Shown: positions 11,230 to 20,648 of the stretch, piece by piece
Layout of the letters: every line of letters starts with the position of its first letter
Position numbering within the stretch: the first letter of the stretch is position 1
Origin: Mixophyes australis
Taxonomy: Eukaryota; Chordata; Amphibia; Anura; Limnodynastidae
Length of the DNA stretch: 64,000 nucleotides
Direction of reading: 5' to 3'
NCBI GenBank assembly: GCA_036250195.1
Contig: JAVHZZ010000004.1
Coordinates: forward strand, 319,634,128 to 319,698,127
Notes under the pieces: model-generated
What the model was told of the DNA's origin: nothing
The model's database searches: none
The model's input: only the letters and a program-made list of their open reading frames with translations
Made by a program: the position numbers and the translations under genes

Positions 11230-11454
11230 GTGCAAATAAGTTTATTATTTTGCACTTAAGGAAAATACTGGCTTTTCATATAGCACAAAAATACTTGATA
11301 GCCTTATTTTTACACTGAAATTTAAAGTTAATCCAGGACATACCTTACCCAAGCTTTAAAACTGTCCCCACATTTTAAATTTACCTCCTTCTCCAATGCA
11401 ACATGCACAGTTACTCCTTTTTTATGCTGTGCTCTCCTTAATAACTCAGGCCCT
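11230..11454 (-). mobile_element. Partial MITE (GGCCTGAGTCATTAAGG family)
   Basis: Reads as the reverse complement of the complete copy at 33392-33701: shared words include TTTATTATTTTGCAC, CTGTCCCCACATTT and the terminus CTCTCCTTAATAACTCAGGCC. The distal half is missing, cut by the adjoining CATACTT MITE. Confidence 0.65.
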
Positions 11455-11642
11455 ATAACATTAACCTAAATACAACTAACATACACTTAAATACATGTCA
11501 CAAAATAATCAACATATATTGAAGGGGTTGTCTCAGCAAATATGGGGCCAAAGAAAAAACTGATTCTCTCACATTATACCAAAACTAAACAAAAAAGATT
11601 TGTATGGAGGCAGGAGATGTGTATGAGATATAGCTAAACAAA

Positions 11643-11703
11643 TCATCATCATCATCATTTATTTGTATAGCACCAACATATTCCGTAGCACTTTACAATT
11701 AAA
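11643..11703 (-). mobile_element. L2-group LINE 3' tail fragment
   Basis: An (ATC)n run is followed by ATTTATTTGTATAGCACC and ATTCCGTAGCACTTTACAAT, the reverse complement of the tail of the LINE at 21518. Confidence 0.65.
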
Positions 11704-12823
11704 CTGATTGCATTTATTACATAAATATTATGAAGATAATCATGGTTTAAAGTAATATTAATTTTGTCCAATACTACAGGTATGCGCTAAACAGAACAAA
11801 AAGTACATTTTATTTTAAAAAATAACATTAAAATTCCTTATCTTTTACATACAAATTTAAATTCTCATTGAGTTCCTAACAATTAAAGAAATATATTCTG
11901 GGTTTAGCCAGCACATATTTACATTGATCTGGTCAGGAAAGTATTATGCATAAGATTAATAACAATATTAAGCATGTATAGCATGTATAGCGAATATGCT
12001 ATGTATAAGTAATACCATTACAAATGAAACATCAGTACAAGTTAGACTGCTCCTTGCTACTAGTGTCTTGTTTCCAGAATACTTTAATCCCGCCAATGTC
12101 AAATAGGCATGATCTTTTCAGTACGGTGTAAACTTCTCTTTGCCATCATAATTTTCAGCAAGGATTATTCATCTTTTTCAGTGCATCTAGCTGACATTTT
12201 CATTAGGGTTTAAATGAGTGCCAAAGATTCTTACAGCATTGACACCTGGCAAAACTGAAGCTAGGTAACAATAATACAAAACTAGCTTCAGAAAGATAAA
12301 TGTTTTCTACGAGGAGTACAAGCAATCAGGGGCAACAAGAAGCAAGTTACTGGAATTCAATAAAATTATAAATGAGCAAAGTGAATTTGATTACATCTGC
12401 TAACTAGACAATGAACATTGGACTGAATGATTTGAGGCAGGAATCTGACAAGACATGTTTACATTTTCCTGCTCTACAAGGGAGTACTTAGTGAAAATAA
12501 AGCAATATGAGATCTTCCCAGGCTTTTGTTATGGGATTTTATTATGTTTGTGTAAGTTGCTCTAGTTGTTGGAGAAATGCTTGTAAATCAAGATGATGGA
12601 ATCTGCAGGGGTTGCAAAAGTAGGCCTGAACATATTGACAGGCTGGTGCCTTCCTTTGGACCAGGCACTTTGCTGCTGCAGTTCTACAGTCCCGTTCTGC
12701 CCTTTCTACAATCTAGGTCCAGTCTCTCCTCTCCTGCACTGCACAGACTAATGCACCACATGACAGTGCAGTCCCACGTGTGCAGGCAGCAAGAGAGCAA
12801 GACAGAAGAGCCTGCCTCTGAAG
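11704..12823. other. Unassigned AT-rich sequence
   Basis: No coding region, RNA gene or recognised repeat was found. A short near-duplicate AGCATGTATAGCATGTATAGCG lies near 11972. Confidence 0.55.
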
Positions 12824-13105
12824 CATAGTTGCCTACTCTCCCGGAATGTCCGGGAGACTCCTGAATTTTTGGGAGTTCTCCCGGACTCCCGAAAGAGCAG
12901 GCAAAAATCCCGGAACCAGCATCTCTCCGTTGTTGTAAATGGAGGGGGCGAGGCTAACCGCGGCATCGTGGCCCCACCCCCTGCTGCGATTGGCCATGAT
13001 GTCCTAAGATTGAGAGGGGGCGGAACCTAACGGCGCATCCCACGTGGCCACGCCCCCTCGACGGACCCCCTCCCGGACAGCTGGTCTCAAAAGTAGGTAA
13101 GTATG
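12824..13105. mobile_element. hAT-type MITE with 8-bp TSD CTCTGAAG
   Basis: Ends CATAGTTGCCTACT and, reversed, CATACTTACCTACT. CTCTGAAG is present at 12816-12823 and again at 13106-13113, an exact 8-bp target duplication as made by hAT transposases. The interior is GC-rich, with CTCCCGGAATGTCCGGGAGA near the left end. It encodes nothing. Confidence 0.85.
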
Positions 13106-13139
13106 CTCTGAAGTCCTCAGATGGAAGAAGGTAAGTGAC

Positions 13140-13640
13140 TGGGGGAAGGGTTATTACTGTAGTACTGGAGTGTGGGTATTAATCTAATGGTGTGGGTGAG
13201 TGGTAATCATATAATAATGGGTTGGATTTGTTGGAAGTGACTATTTAATTCAATAATGGGGTTATGGTAGTGACTATTAATTTAAGGTGGGTTGATGGCA
13301 TTATTTAATTTATGCTGGGGGGGTTGTTGGCTATTAATTGAACATCGTCCTGAGTTTTGGGAGAGGGAGAGCTTTTTATTAAATGTGATTATTTTTTATT
13401 TAATGCTGGGGCAATCTGGGGGAAATTGATTCAATTATTAAATGTGAATACTAATTATTTAATATTGGGGTTGTTTTTGGGAGTGGTGGAAAAGGGGCAT
13501 TTATTAAATTTAAGTACTATTACTTTAATGCCTGGTGCTAGTAAAGGGAAAATAGATCTATTTAATAAATGTAAATGCTATTAATTTAATGTTGGGCTAT
13601 TTTCATGTAGGGAAGCCTAATTATTAAATTTGAGGGGTGC
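13140..13640 (+). repeat. Degenerate tandem array, unit around 60-75 bp
   Basis: Variants of TTATTAAATGTGAATACTAT and ATTTAATGTTGGGGC alternate at irregular spacing across about 500 bp. The units are too diverged to fix the period by eye. Confidence 0.5.
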
Positions 13641-13819
13641 CTTTGGGGAAGGAGGCCTAAATGATTCACTCACTACTAGACTTTCCACATTTTATGTATC
13701 TATCCATATTTTTCAAAACAGGGCCCCAACCTTCCAGGATCCAGACAAGCAACAAGCGGAGCTTAAGACACGAGCAGCATTATGTAATGTAAGCCTCAAG
13801 AAAAGATAGAAGAGAACAG

Positions 13820-14120
13820 CACAATCTGTCAACTGTCCTGACTGTGATGGGGCAATCCCAATTTTATGTGACTATCCTTCTCAATCAGGAATTTGCCCTG
13901 ACTGCAAAGAGAGTTGTGATGTATCCCGCTTCACACTGTATTTCTCATTAAGGGCAAGCTGTATGCATTACAGTTAGATGCAAGCAGCTTGCCCTTAAAA
14001 GCAGTACAGTATGAAGCAGGACAAAGCTCCCAACTATCCTTGCATTTGGGACAAAGTCGTAAATAAGTGGAGCAGTCACACAAACTAGGGACTGCCCTAC
14101 CAGACAGTTGGCTACAATTG
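13820..14120. mobile_element. Long foldback MITE
   Basis: The two halves are imperfect reverse complements. TTAAGGGCAAGCTG (13949-13962) pairs with CAGCTTGCCCTTAA (13985-13998), GCAAAGAGAGTTG pairs with CAACTATCCTTGC, and the outer ends CAATCTGTCAACTGTC and GACAGTTGGCTACAATTG pair. No target duplication was identified. Confidence 0.6.
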
Positions 14121-14164
14121 CCTGTGTATTTGAAGCGGATGGGAGCATATATATATATATACAT

Positions 14165-14520
14165 ACACACTCTTTGGCCACTTTAATAGGTACACCTTTA
14201 AACAAGGTGCTGGAAACATTCCTTAGAGATTCTGGTCCATGTTGACATGATAGCATCACACAGTTGCTGCAGATTTGTCGGCTGCACATTTATGCTGCAG
14301 AATGCTTATTCCACCACATTCCAAAGGTGCTATAATAGATTGAGATCTGGTGACTGAGGCTATTGGTGTACACTAAACTCATTGTCATATTTGTGATGAC
14401 TTTTGCTTTGAGACATGGAGCTTTTTCCTGCAGGAAGCAGCCATTAGAAAATGGGCAGACTTCAGCAGCAGTACTCAGGTAGGCTGAGGAATATTAATTA
14501 TGCTCAATTGGTATTAAGGG
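14165..14520 (-). pseudogene. Tc1-like transposase, C-terminal half, with 3' terminal repeat
   Basis: On the minus strand, broken frames read LIPIEH, then DNEFSV, QSPDLN, HLWNVVE, VQPTNLQQLCDAIMSTW and ISKECFQHLV, ending in GGTGTACCTATTAAAGTGGCC. These are the second catalytic region (PQSPDLNPIEHLW) and the C-terminus of a vertebrate Tc1-family DDE transposase. Stops interrupt several motifs. The terminal CACTCTTTGGCCACTTTAAT is the inverted partner of the end at about 48640, so this is half of one split element. TA-rich flanks fit the TA target of the family. Confidence 0.75.
14507..14520 (+). repeat. Left copy of 14-bp duplication ATTGGTATTAAGGG
   Basis: Identical to 46410-46423. In each case it is the Tc1 coding sequence at the same point, which is what a target-site duplication of the splitting insertion would look like. 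Confidence 0.75.
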
Positions 14521-14555
14521 ACTAGGTTTGTTCTGAGCTTCGCTAACCGCTTTAT

Positions 14556-14927
14556 CCGGAGCAAGTCTAGTTCTCTATGGCAGGTATATAGATAACTTAG
14601 TTTTTGTTTGGGATGGTGATGATTTGTCTATCTACACCTTTATCACTCAACATATTCACAATCATGTCAGTTTGAAGTTCACTAGCATTCAGAGTTACTC
14701 ACTAATTATTTGGAAGTCGCGCTGTCAGTTAGGAATGATTCTATTATTGGAGACATTTAAAAAGAGGTAGATTCCATTAATTATCTGAATTATAATAGTA
14801 GTCATTGTAAGTCATGGAAAAAAAATATCCATAAATGACATTTTCTCCACATTAGGAGGGATTGTTGCACGGTGGATAATTTTAGGAAACAAGCTGGTAC
14901 ATTATATCAGTTCTTTAAAAGATTGAG
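14556..14927 (+). pseudogene. Penelope-like reverse transcriptase fragment
   Basis: Frames read RYIDNLVFVWDGD, then a VSLKFTS segment, a FLEVALSV-like box (frameshifted), then KSWKKNIHK, then RRDCCTVDNFRKQAGTLYQF. In Penelope elements RYIDD...W.G, ...FLD..., a P-x-GQ-x-x-RxRRxC box and a FxxRGY box occur in this order. The second aspartate of the YIDD box is replaced by asparagine, which would disable catalysis. The frame runs into the Gypsy-1 LTR at 14928 and resumes at 20649. Confidence 0.7.
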
Positions 14928-15676
14928 TGTCACACGCCGCACTCCCGCTGTCCAGCGCGGGAGCCGGCGTGTGTAACCGGGTCTCCGCTGTCCCCCCCGC
15001 CTGATTCCTTTCCAGAGCTTCACTTACCTAGTTCCACGCTGCAGCTCACCTCCAGCGCTGTCTCTCTGCTTCCTGGATCGGCATTCACTGTTCTGTGCAT
15101 GCGCAGAACGTCCTAAACCTTTTCTCTGCTTCTACTGCCCTCTATTGGCTGCCTAATTGGAACTACACTATTTAATGCCTTCCTGACCCTAAATCTGTGC
15201 TGGTTCTTTCAGTCAGTCTCTGACACCCGTACTGAATACAGCTCCTGTGTCGTCTCAAGTTCCTGGGGATTCCTACTCAGCCTTTCTGAGTTCCTGCACC
15301 TCCGGGCTCCTACGCCACAGTATACTCCGCTATTCCCTCCTGGAGTTGGTTACACCTCATTATCACTACCATCTCCAGTGGCAACGCAGCAGGCTATCCG
15401 GTAGATTCGCTCCTAGCAACAACCCTTGGCTCATCTTCTCGTCAGTTGCCAGTAGCAACGCATACTACCTACATCAGTCTACGCTCTCTCACTTGTGGTG
15501 CACTGGGAACTTCCTAGGGGGCCATGACCTACAAGGAAAAGCCACGAAGTCCATATTCCCTTGATGGAATCACTGGTGAACACCATTTCACTTGTTAGAC
15601 TCCGCGCCCCTAGCTGAAGTCACGTCAATTCCAGTGAGCCACCAGGATCCAGTTGTCCCTCATTGGAACCGTGACA
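14928..15676 (+). repeat. Gypsy-1 5' LTR
   Basis: Starts TGTCACACGCC and ends CCGTGACA. U3 holds an NRF1-like motif that has decayed to TGTGCATGCGCA (15094-15105), inverted CCAAT boxes and a TATA-like box. The ORF-length open stretch at 15247-15564 recurs in the 3' LTR and is not a gene. Confidence 0.9.
15094..15208 (+). promoter_or_regulatory. Gypsy-1 U3 promoter and predicted RNA start
   Basis: NRF1-like palindrome 15094-15105; ATTGG (inverted CCAAT) at 15144-15148 and 15156-15160; TATTTAA at 15169-15175. Transcription would be expected about 28-31 bp after the TATA-like box, at about 15197-15200, just where GCTGGTTCTT (15199-15208) begins. That decamer is complementary to the sequence after the LTR. 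Confidence 0.6.
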
Positions 15677-15688
15677 TTAAGAACCAGC
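15677..15688 (+). other. Gypsy-1 primer-binding site, self-priming type
   Basis: The LTR is followed by TTAAGAACCAGC. AAGAACCAGC (15679-15688) is the exact reverse complement of 15199-15208 at the predicted RNA 5' end. It does not start with the TGG expected for a tRNA 3' end. Tf1/sushi-group elements prime reverse transcription from their own folded RNA, and this layout fits. Confidence 0.65.
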
Positions 15689-15689
15689 C

Positions 15690-16615
15690 ATGTCTGATCC
15701 TGACAGAGAACCTTCCGCCAAGGACATGCTTCAACACTTGGTTGGAAGGGTGGGGCGTCAGATGCCATTTAGATGCAATTATTACAGTGTATACAAACGC
15801 TGACAACTCGCCTGGATGCACTACAGGTGGCCCCGCCTCCCCCGGTTGTTCAACCTCAACCACCAGCCGCCGAGATTCCTCAAGCCGCTGCTTCTTCTTT
15901 GCGTTTACCTACCCCTGCCAAATTCGATGGAGACCCAAAATCTTGCCGCGGATTCTTGAATCAGTGCTCCATTCAGTTTGAGCTCTTACCTCAGAACTTC
16001 CCCACTTCCAGGTCAAAAGTGGCCTATATGGTCTCCCTCCTAAGTGGTCAAGCCCTGGCATGGGCCTCTCCTCTCTGGGAGCGTAATGACGTCCTCCTCA
16101 ATGATGTTTCAGGCTTAACCTCAGCATTCCGGAGGATTTTCGATGAACCAGGACGAGTGACCTCCGCGGCTTCTAGTGTCCTGAGACTACGCCAGGGTTC
16201 CCGCTCGGTGGCGCAATACGTTATTGAGTTCCGGACCCTATCCTCCGAACTCCAATGGAATGAGGAGGCTTTAATTGCGGCTTTTTGGCAAGGGCTATCA
16301 GACAAAGTCAAAGACGTCCTTTCCTCTCAAGAGTTACCACCCACCTTGGACGCTTTAATTTCCCTCTGTAACCGGGTGGATCTTCGCTTCCGGGAGAGGA
16401 CCTCCGAGAAGGATCTCCCTAAACACCCTATCTTTCGCCCAGCTCCCCGATTTCCATCTCCCACTCCTGCGGATGAGCCGATGCAGCTGGGACGCTCCCG
16501 GCTAACTCCTGAAGAAAGGGACAGAAGGATGAACAATAAGTTATGTTTATACTGTGGAGATTCTAGCCATCTCCTAGCCTCCTGTACCCGGCGTTCGGGA
16601 AACGACAGACCTTAG
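15690..16615 (+). pseudogene. Gypsy-1 gag
   Basis: The first ATG lies 13 nt after the LTR. The initial frame (MSDPDREPSAKDMLQHLVG) is left near 15750, and a TAG at 15770-15772 interrupts the main frame, which then runs to 16615. That part has a retrotransposon capsid-like domain (about 60 residues after Met 15773 onward, with QALAWASPLW and FWQGLSDKVKDVL) and one zinc knuckle, CLYCGDSSHLLASC (C-x2-C-x4-H-x4-C), near the end. Gag packages element RNA in cytoplasmic particles. This copy cannot make full-length protein from its own start. Confidence 0.85.
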
Positions 16616-17025
16616 CCTGCTCTGGAGAGGTCAGACTAGGGACTTTTGCTTCCTCTCCAACTTCTTTCTCAGACCCTACATGTTCCTTCCCTGTCACTTT
16701 AAGTTTGCCTTCAGGATCCACACCATCCATGGCATTATTGGACTCGGGGGCAGCTGGGAATTTTATTTCACAAGCTCTAGTTACCCAGCTCGCCTTACCC
16801 ACTGTTCCACTGAAGAAGCCTGTGGTTACTACCGGCATTGATGGTTCTCGACTCCCTAATGGCAGCATTCATAAATGGACCAGACCCATCTCCATGCAAG
16901 TTGGGGCACTACACTGGGAAAAAATTTACTTCCTTGTTCTGCCACTGACCATCAGCCCCATCATCCTCGGCCTACCTTGGCTACATCTTCACTCACCCCA
17001 CCTGGATTGGCCTTTTCACAATTAA
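16567..17025 (+). pseudogene. Gypsy-1 pol: protease
   Basis: In the -1 frame relative to gag, open from 16567. It contains ALLDSGAAGNFIS, the D-S-G active site of retropepsin-like proteases, and later ILGLPWL, the conserved hydrophobic-G motif. The frame ends at 17023-17025; the downstream RT is one frame over, so a frameshift lies between about 17000 and 17025. The protease would release gag and pol products. Confidence 0.85.
16597..16650 (+). promoter_or_regulatory. -1 ribosomal frameshift signal, gag to pol
   Basis: GGGAAAC at 16597-16603 sits in the gag frame as G GGA AAC, the canonical X XXY YYZ layout. Slipping back one base leads into the protease frame (KRQTLACSGEVRLG). Six bases later CCTTAG can pair with CTAGGG to form a stem. 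The gag stop follows at 16613. The same heptamer in the same place is present in elements A and B. Confidence 0.75.
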
Positions 17026-17940
17026 TTGCATGGGATCCTGCATGCTCCCACAAGTGCTTGACATCTGTTAAACCTATCTGCTCTGCTCAGATTCCTCTGG
17101 AACCCGTTTCAGTTAACTTACCTCCCATGTATTCTTCATTTTCAGACGTGTTCTCTAAAGCTTCCTCTGAGCGTCTACCACCCCACCGACCCTGGGATTG
17201 CCCCATCGATCTCCTTCCCCAGAAAATTCCTCCACGTGGACGGGTCTACCCCCTTTCACTACCAGAAACGGAGGCTACTACGCTCTATATAAAAGAAAAT
17301 ATGCAACGGGGATTTATTAGACCCTCATCTTCACCTGCCGGGGCCGGATTTTTCTTCATAAAAAAGAAAGATGGGGCCCTCCGTCCCTGCATTGATTACC
17401 GAGGGTTGAATGCCATCACTATCAAAAACCGTTACCCTATCCCATTGATCACAGAGCTGTTCGATCGGATTAAGGGTGCTAAGGTTTTCACGAAATTATA
17501 CTTACGCGGAGCATACAACCTTATTAGGATCCGTTTTGGCGACGAGTGGAAAACGGCTTTTAATACTCGGGATTGTCATTATGAATATCTAGTGATGCCG
17601 TTCGGCCTTTGTAACGCCCCTGCCGTTTTTCAAAGCTTTGTGAATGAAATCTTCTGTGATCTGTTATATTCATATGTAGTAGTATATCTGGACGACATTC
17701 TCATCTTCTCCAGGAATCTCCTTTCACACCACATGCATGTGGCTGAGGTTCTCTCTAGACTACGCTCCAACCATCTGTTTTGCAAATTGGAGAAGTGTGT
17801 TTTCGAGGCTTTCAAGTTACCTTTCCTAGGTTACATAGTTTCCGGAGCAAACCTACAAATGGATCCTGGGAAGGTTCGTTGTATTATCGACTGGCCCCAG
17901 CCGACCACTCTTAAATCTATTCAATGTTTTCTTTATATCC
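17005..17940 (+). pseudogene. Gypsy-1 pol: reverse transcriptase
   Basis: Shows EKGFIRPS-like spacing (MQRGFIRPSSSPAGAGFFFI), DGALRPCIDYRGLN, EYLVMPFGLCNAPAVFQ and the catalytic VVYLDDILIFS. The first catalytic aspartate (motif A, TKxDLRGAYN) is replaced by tyrosine at codon 17499-17501, so the enzyme would be inactive even if translated. Just after QCFLY a deletion removes the FANxYRRF segment and shifts the frame. Related sequence without these lesions is present in element A. Confidence 0.85.
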
Positions 17941-17955
17941 GGTTACTCTTCTATT

Positions 17956-18357
17956 GTGGCTCCCCTGGTGGCTCTTACTCGGAAAGGCGCTAACCCACAG
18001 AATTGGCTCCCAGAAGCGGTAGAGGCCTTCCAATTTCTAAAAGGTGCCTTCTCCACGGCTCCGATTCTCCAACAACCTGATGTTTCCCTTCCTTTTTTCT
18101 TAGAGGTAGATGCTTCCTCCACTGGAGTGGGGGCAGTTCTCTCCCAAAGGACCATCCAAGGGAAGTTCCATCCTTGCGCTTTGTTCTCTCGTAAGTTCCT
18201 GCCTGCAGAGAGTAACTACGCCATCGGGGACAAAGAACTCTTGGCCATGAAGTTAGCCTTAAGTGAGTGGCGTCACCTCCTAGAGGGGCTCGCCATCCAG
18301 TTACAATCTTCACGGATCACAAAAATTTACTCTACCTTCAGACTGCCCAATGCCTGA
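17956..18357 (+). pseudogene. Gypsy-1 pol: RNase H
   Basis: Reads [17 protein letters not shown], then [17 protein letters not shown] with the catalytic aspartate, then [20 protein letters not shown] with the catalytic glutamate. Near 18300 the frame is lost; ITDHKN-type sequence ([10 protein letters not shown]) continues one frame over from 18267. RNase H removes RNA from the hybrid during reverse transcription. Confidence 0.85.
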
Positions 18358-19943
18358 ATCCGCGTCAAGCCCGCTGGTCTCTTATTTTTACTCGTTTTGA
18401 TCTTCGGATTACCTTCAAACCTGGACTTAAAAACAAGAAAGCAGATGCTCTATCACGGGCGTTCCCCGGGAGCTTAACTTCCGATGCTCTCCCAGACCGT
18501 CCCATCTTGGATTCCAAGTGCCTTAATTTGCTCTCAGTCACTCCTACTCCTCCCCAAGGGAAAACTTTTGTTCCACCTCGTCTTCGGAAGAGTCTCCTAC
18601 GTTGGTTTCATGCTTCACGATTTGCTGGACATCTTGGTTCCCGTAAAACCACGGAACTGATTTCTCGACAGTATTGGTGGCCTAAATTTCACTCCGAGGT
18701 CAAAGATTTTGTGGCCGCCTGTTCTATTTGTGCTCAGAACAAGACTCCCTGCCAAGCCCCATCAGGGTTGCTGCACCCGCTTCCACTACCTACCAAACCC
18801 TGGACCCATATTAGCATGGATTTCATCACCGACTTACTCATAGCCAAAAGATTTAATACCATCTGGGTCATAGTAGACCGTTTTTTCAAAATGGCACACT
18901 TCGTTCCACTCATTGGCCTTCCATCTTCGATGTGCTTAGCTCAACATTTCGTGAAAGAAATATTCCGACTACATGGGTGTCCTGTTGAAATTGTCTCGGA
19001 TCGAGGTGTCCAATTTGTCTCAAAGTTTTGGACGTCTCTCTGTCATCTTCTGGGTATTCGTTTGAATTTCTTCTCCGCATATCACCCCCAGTCGAACGGC
19101 CAGACCGAGAGGGTAAATCCAGATCTTGAAACGTTTCTCAGAATATTTTCCTCAGCCAATCAGGATAATTGGGTGGATCTCTTACCCTGGGCAGAGTTTG
19201 TCCACAATTATTCCTTCCACGAATCCACGCTAGCTACTCCTTTCTCCATTGTGTTCGGCAGCCATCTTCGTGTTCCAGAGTTTTCTGCCCTCCCTCCCAC
19301 CCAGGTTCCTGCAGTTAATGCCCTACAACAGACTTTTTTATCCGTTTGGTCTCAAGTCAGGAAGTCACTCAAGAAGTCTTCTACTCGCTATAAGTTGGCA
19401 GCAGATAGGAAACGCAGAGCTGTTCCCCTTCTGAAATTGGGGGACAAGGTCTGGTTGTCTACAAACAACATTCGTCTTAAGGTGCCTTGTATAAAACTAG
19501 CTCCTCGCTACATTGGTCCCTATAAGATCATTCAAGTAATCAGTCCCGTTTGCTTTAAATTACGGTTACCACCCACTCTATGCATCGCCAACGCCTCTCA
19601 CATTTCTCGGTTGAGACCACTCATCATTAATCGGTTCACGGGCCCGGCTACACCGACTATTCCTCCTTCTCTCCAACAAATTGATGAATTTGAGATCAGC
19701 CATATCCTGGATTCCAAGACTTCTAGAGGAACAATCAAATATCTAGTGGACTGGAAGGGGTATGGACCCGAAGAGCGCTCCTGGGTACAGGCTGCTGACA
19801 TTTGCGCCCCTCTTCTGCTAAAAAAATTCCACTCCAGATTTCCGAAGAAGCCTGGTCCTAGGTGTTCAGCGTCCACCATTGAAGGGGGAGGTACTGTCAC
19901 ACGCCGCACTCCCGCTGTCCAGTGCGGGAGCCGGCGTGTGTAA
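18267..19943 (+). pseudogene. Gypsy-1 pol: RNase H end, integrase and chromodomain
   Basis: A 558-residue open frame. Residues 1-65 complete RNase H (TDHKN, KKADALSR). An HHCC zinc finger follows (H115, H122, C152, C155), then the DDE core with D185 (SMDFI), D245 (VSDRG) and E281 (NGQTERVN, 35 residues after the second D). About residues 475-530 form a chromodomain (ILDSK...YLVDWKGYGPEERSW). The frame runs over the polypurine tract into the 3' LTR before stopping. This part is well preserved but detached from the rest of pol. Confidence 0.9.
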
Positions 19944-20648
19944 CCGGGTCTCCGCTGTCCCCCCCCGCGCCTGATTCCTCTCCAGAGCTTCACTTACCTA
20001 GTTCCACGCTGCAGCTCACCTCCAGCGCTGTCTCTCTGCTTCCTGGATCGGCATTCACTGTTCTGCGCATGCGCAGAACGTCCTAAACCTTTTCTCTGCT
20101 TCTACTGCCCTCTATTGGCTGCCTAATTGGAACTACACTATTTAATGCCTTCCTGACCTGAAATCTGTGCTGGTTCTTTCAGTCAGTCTCTGACACCCGT
20201 ACTGAATACAGCTCCTGTGTCGTCTCAAGTTCCCGGGGATTCCTACTCAGCCTTTCCGAGTTCCTGCACCTCCGGGCTCCTACACCACAGTATACTCAGC
20301 TATTCCCTCCTGGAGTTGGTTACACCTCATTATCACTACCATCTCCAGTGGCAACGCAGCAGGCTATCCGGTAGATTCGCTCCTAGCAACATCCCTTGGT
20401 TCATATTCTCGTCAGTTGCCAGTAGCAACGCATACTACCTACATCAGTCTACGCTCTCTCTCTCTTGTGGTGCACTGGGAACTTCCTAGGGGGCCGTGAC
20501 CTGCAAGTGGAAGCCGCGAAGTCCATATTCCCTTGATGGAATCACTGGTGAACACCATTTCACTTGTTAGACTCCGCGCCCCTAGCTGAAGTCACGTCAA
20601 TTCCAGTGAGCCACCAAGATCCAGTTGTCCCTCGTTGGAACCGTGACA
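19895..20648 (+). repeat. Gypsy-1 3' LTR
   Basis: Preceded by a purine tract (GAAGGGGGAGGTAC). It keeps the intact NRF1-like palindrome TGCGCATGCGCA at 20064-20075 and ends GTGACA. The long open stretch 20217-20489 is LTR, not a gene. Confidence 0.9.

Larger units (their letters stand above)
14928..20648 (+). mobile_element. Gypsy-1, sushi/Tf1-type chromovirus (degraded)
   Basis: Two LTRs of 749 and 754 bp begin TGTCAC and end GTGACA and enclose gag and pol with protease, RT, RNase H, integrase and chromodomain. The LTRs differ at roughly twenty positions plus small indels, so it is older than element B. The flanks (TTGAG and CCAAG) do not form a target duplication, yet the Penelope frame reads across if the element is removed. 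Several frameshifts and one deletion make it defective. Confidence 0.9.

Noticed and set aside
13948..14289. 113-residue minus-strand ORF
   Set aside because: It spans the foldback MITE and the Tc1 end in a frame different from the transposase.
15247..15564. 105-residue ORF as a gene
   Set aside because: It is LTR sequence repeated at 20217-20489, with no domain.
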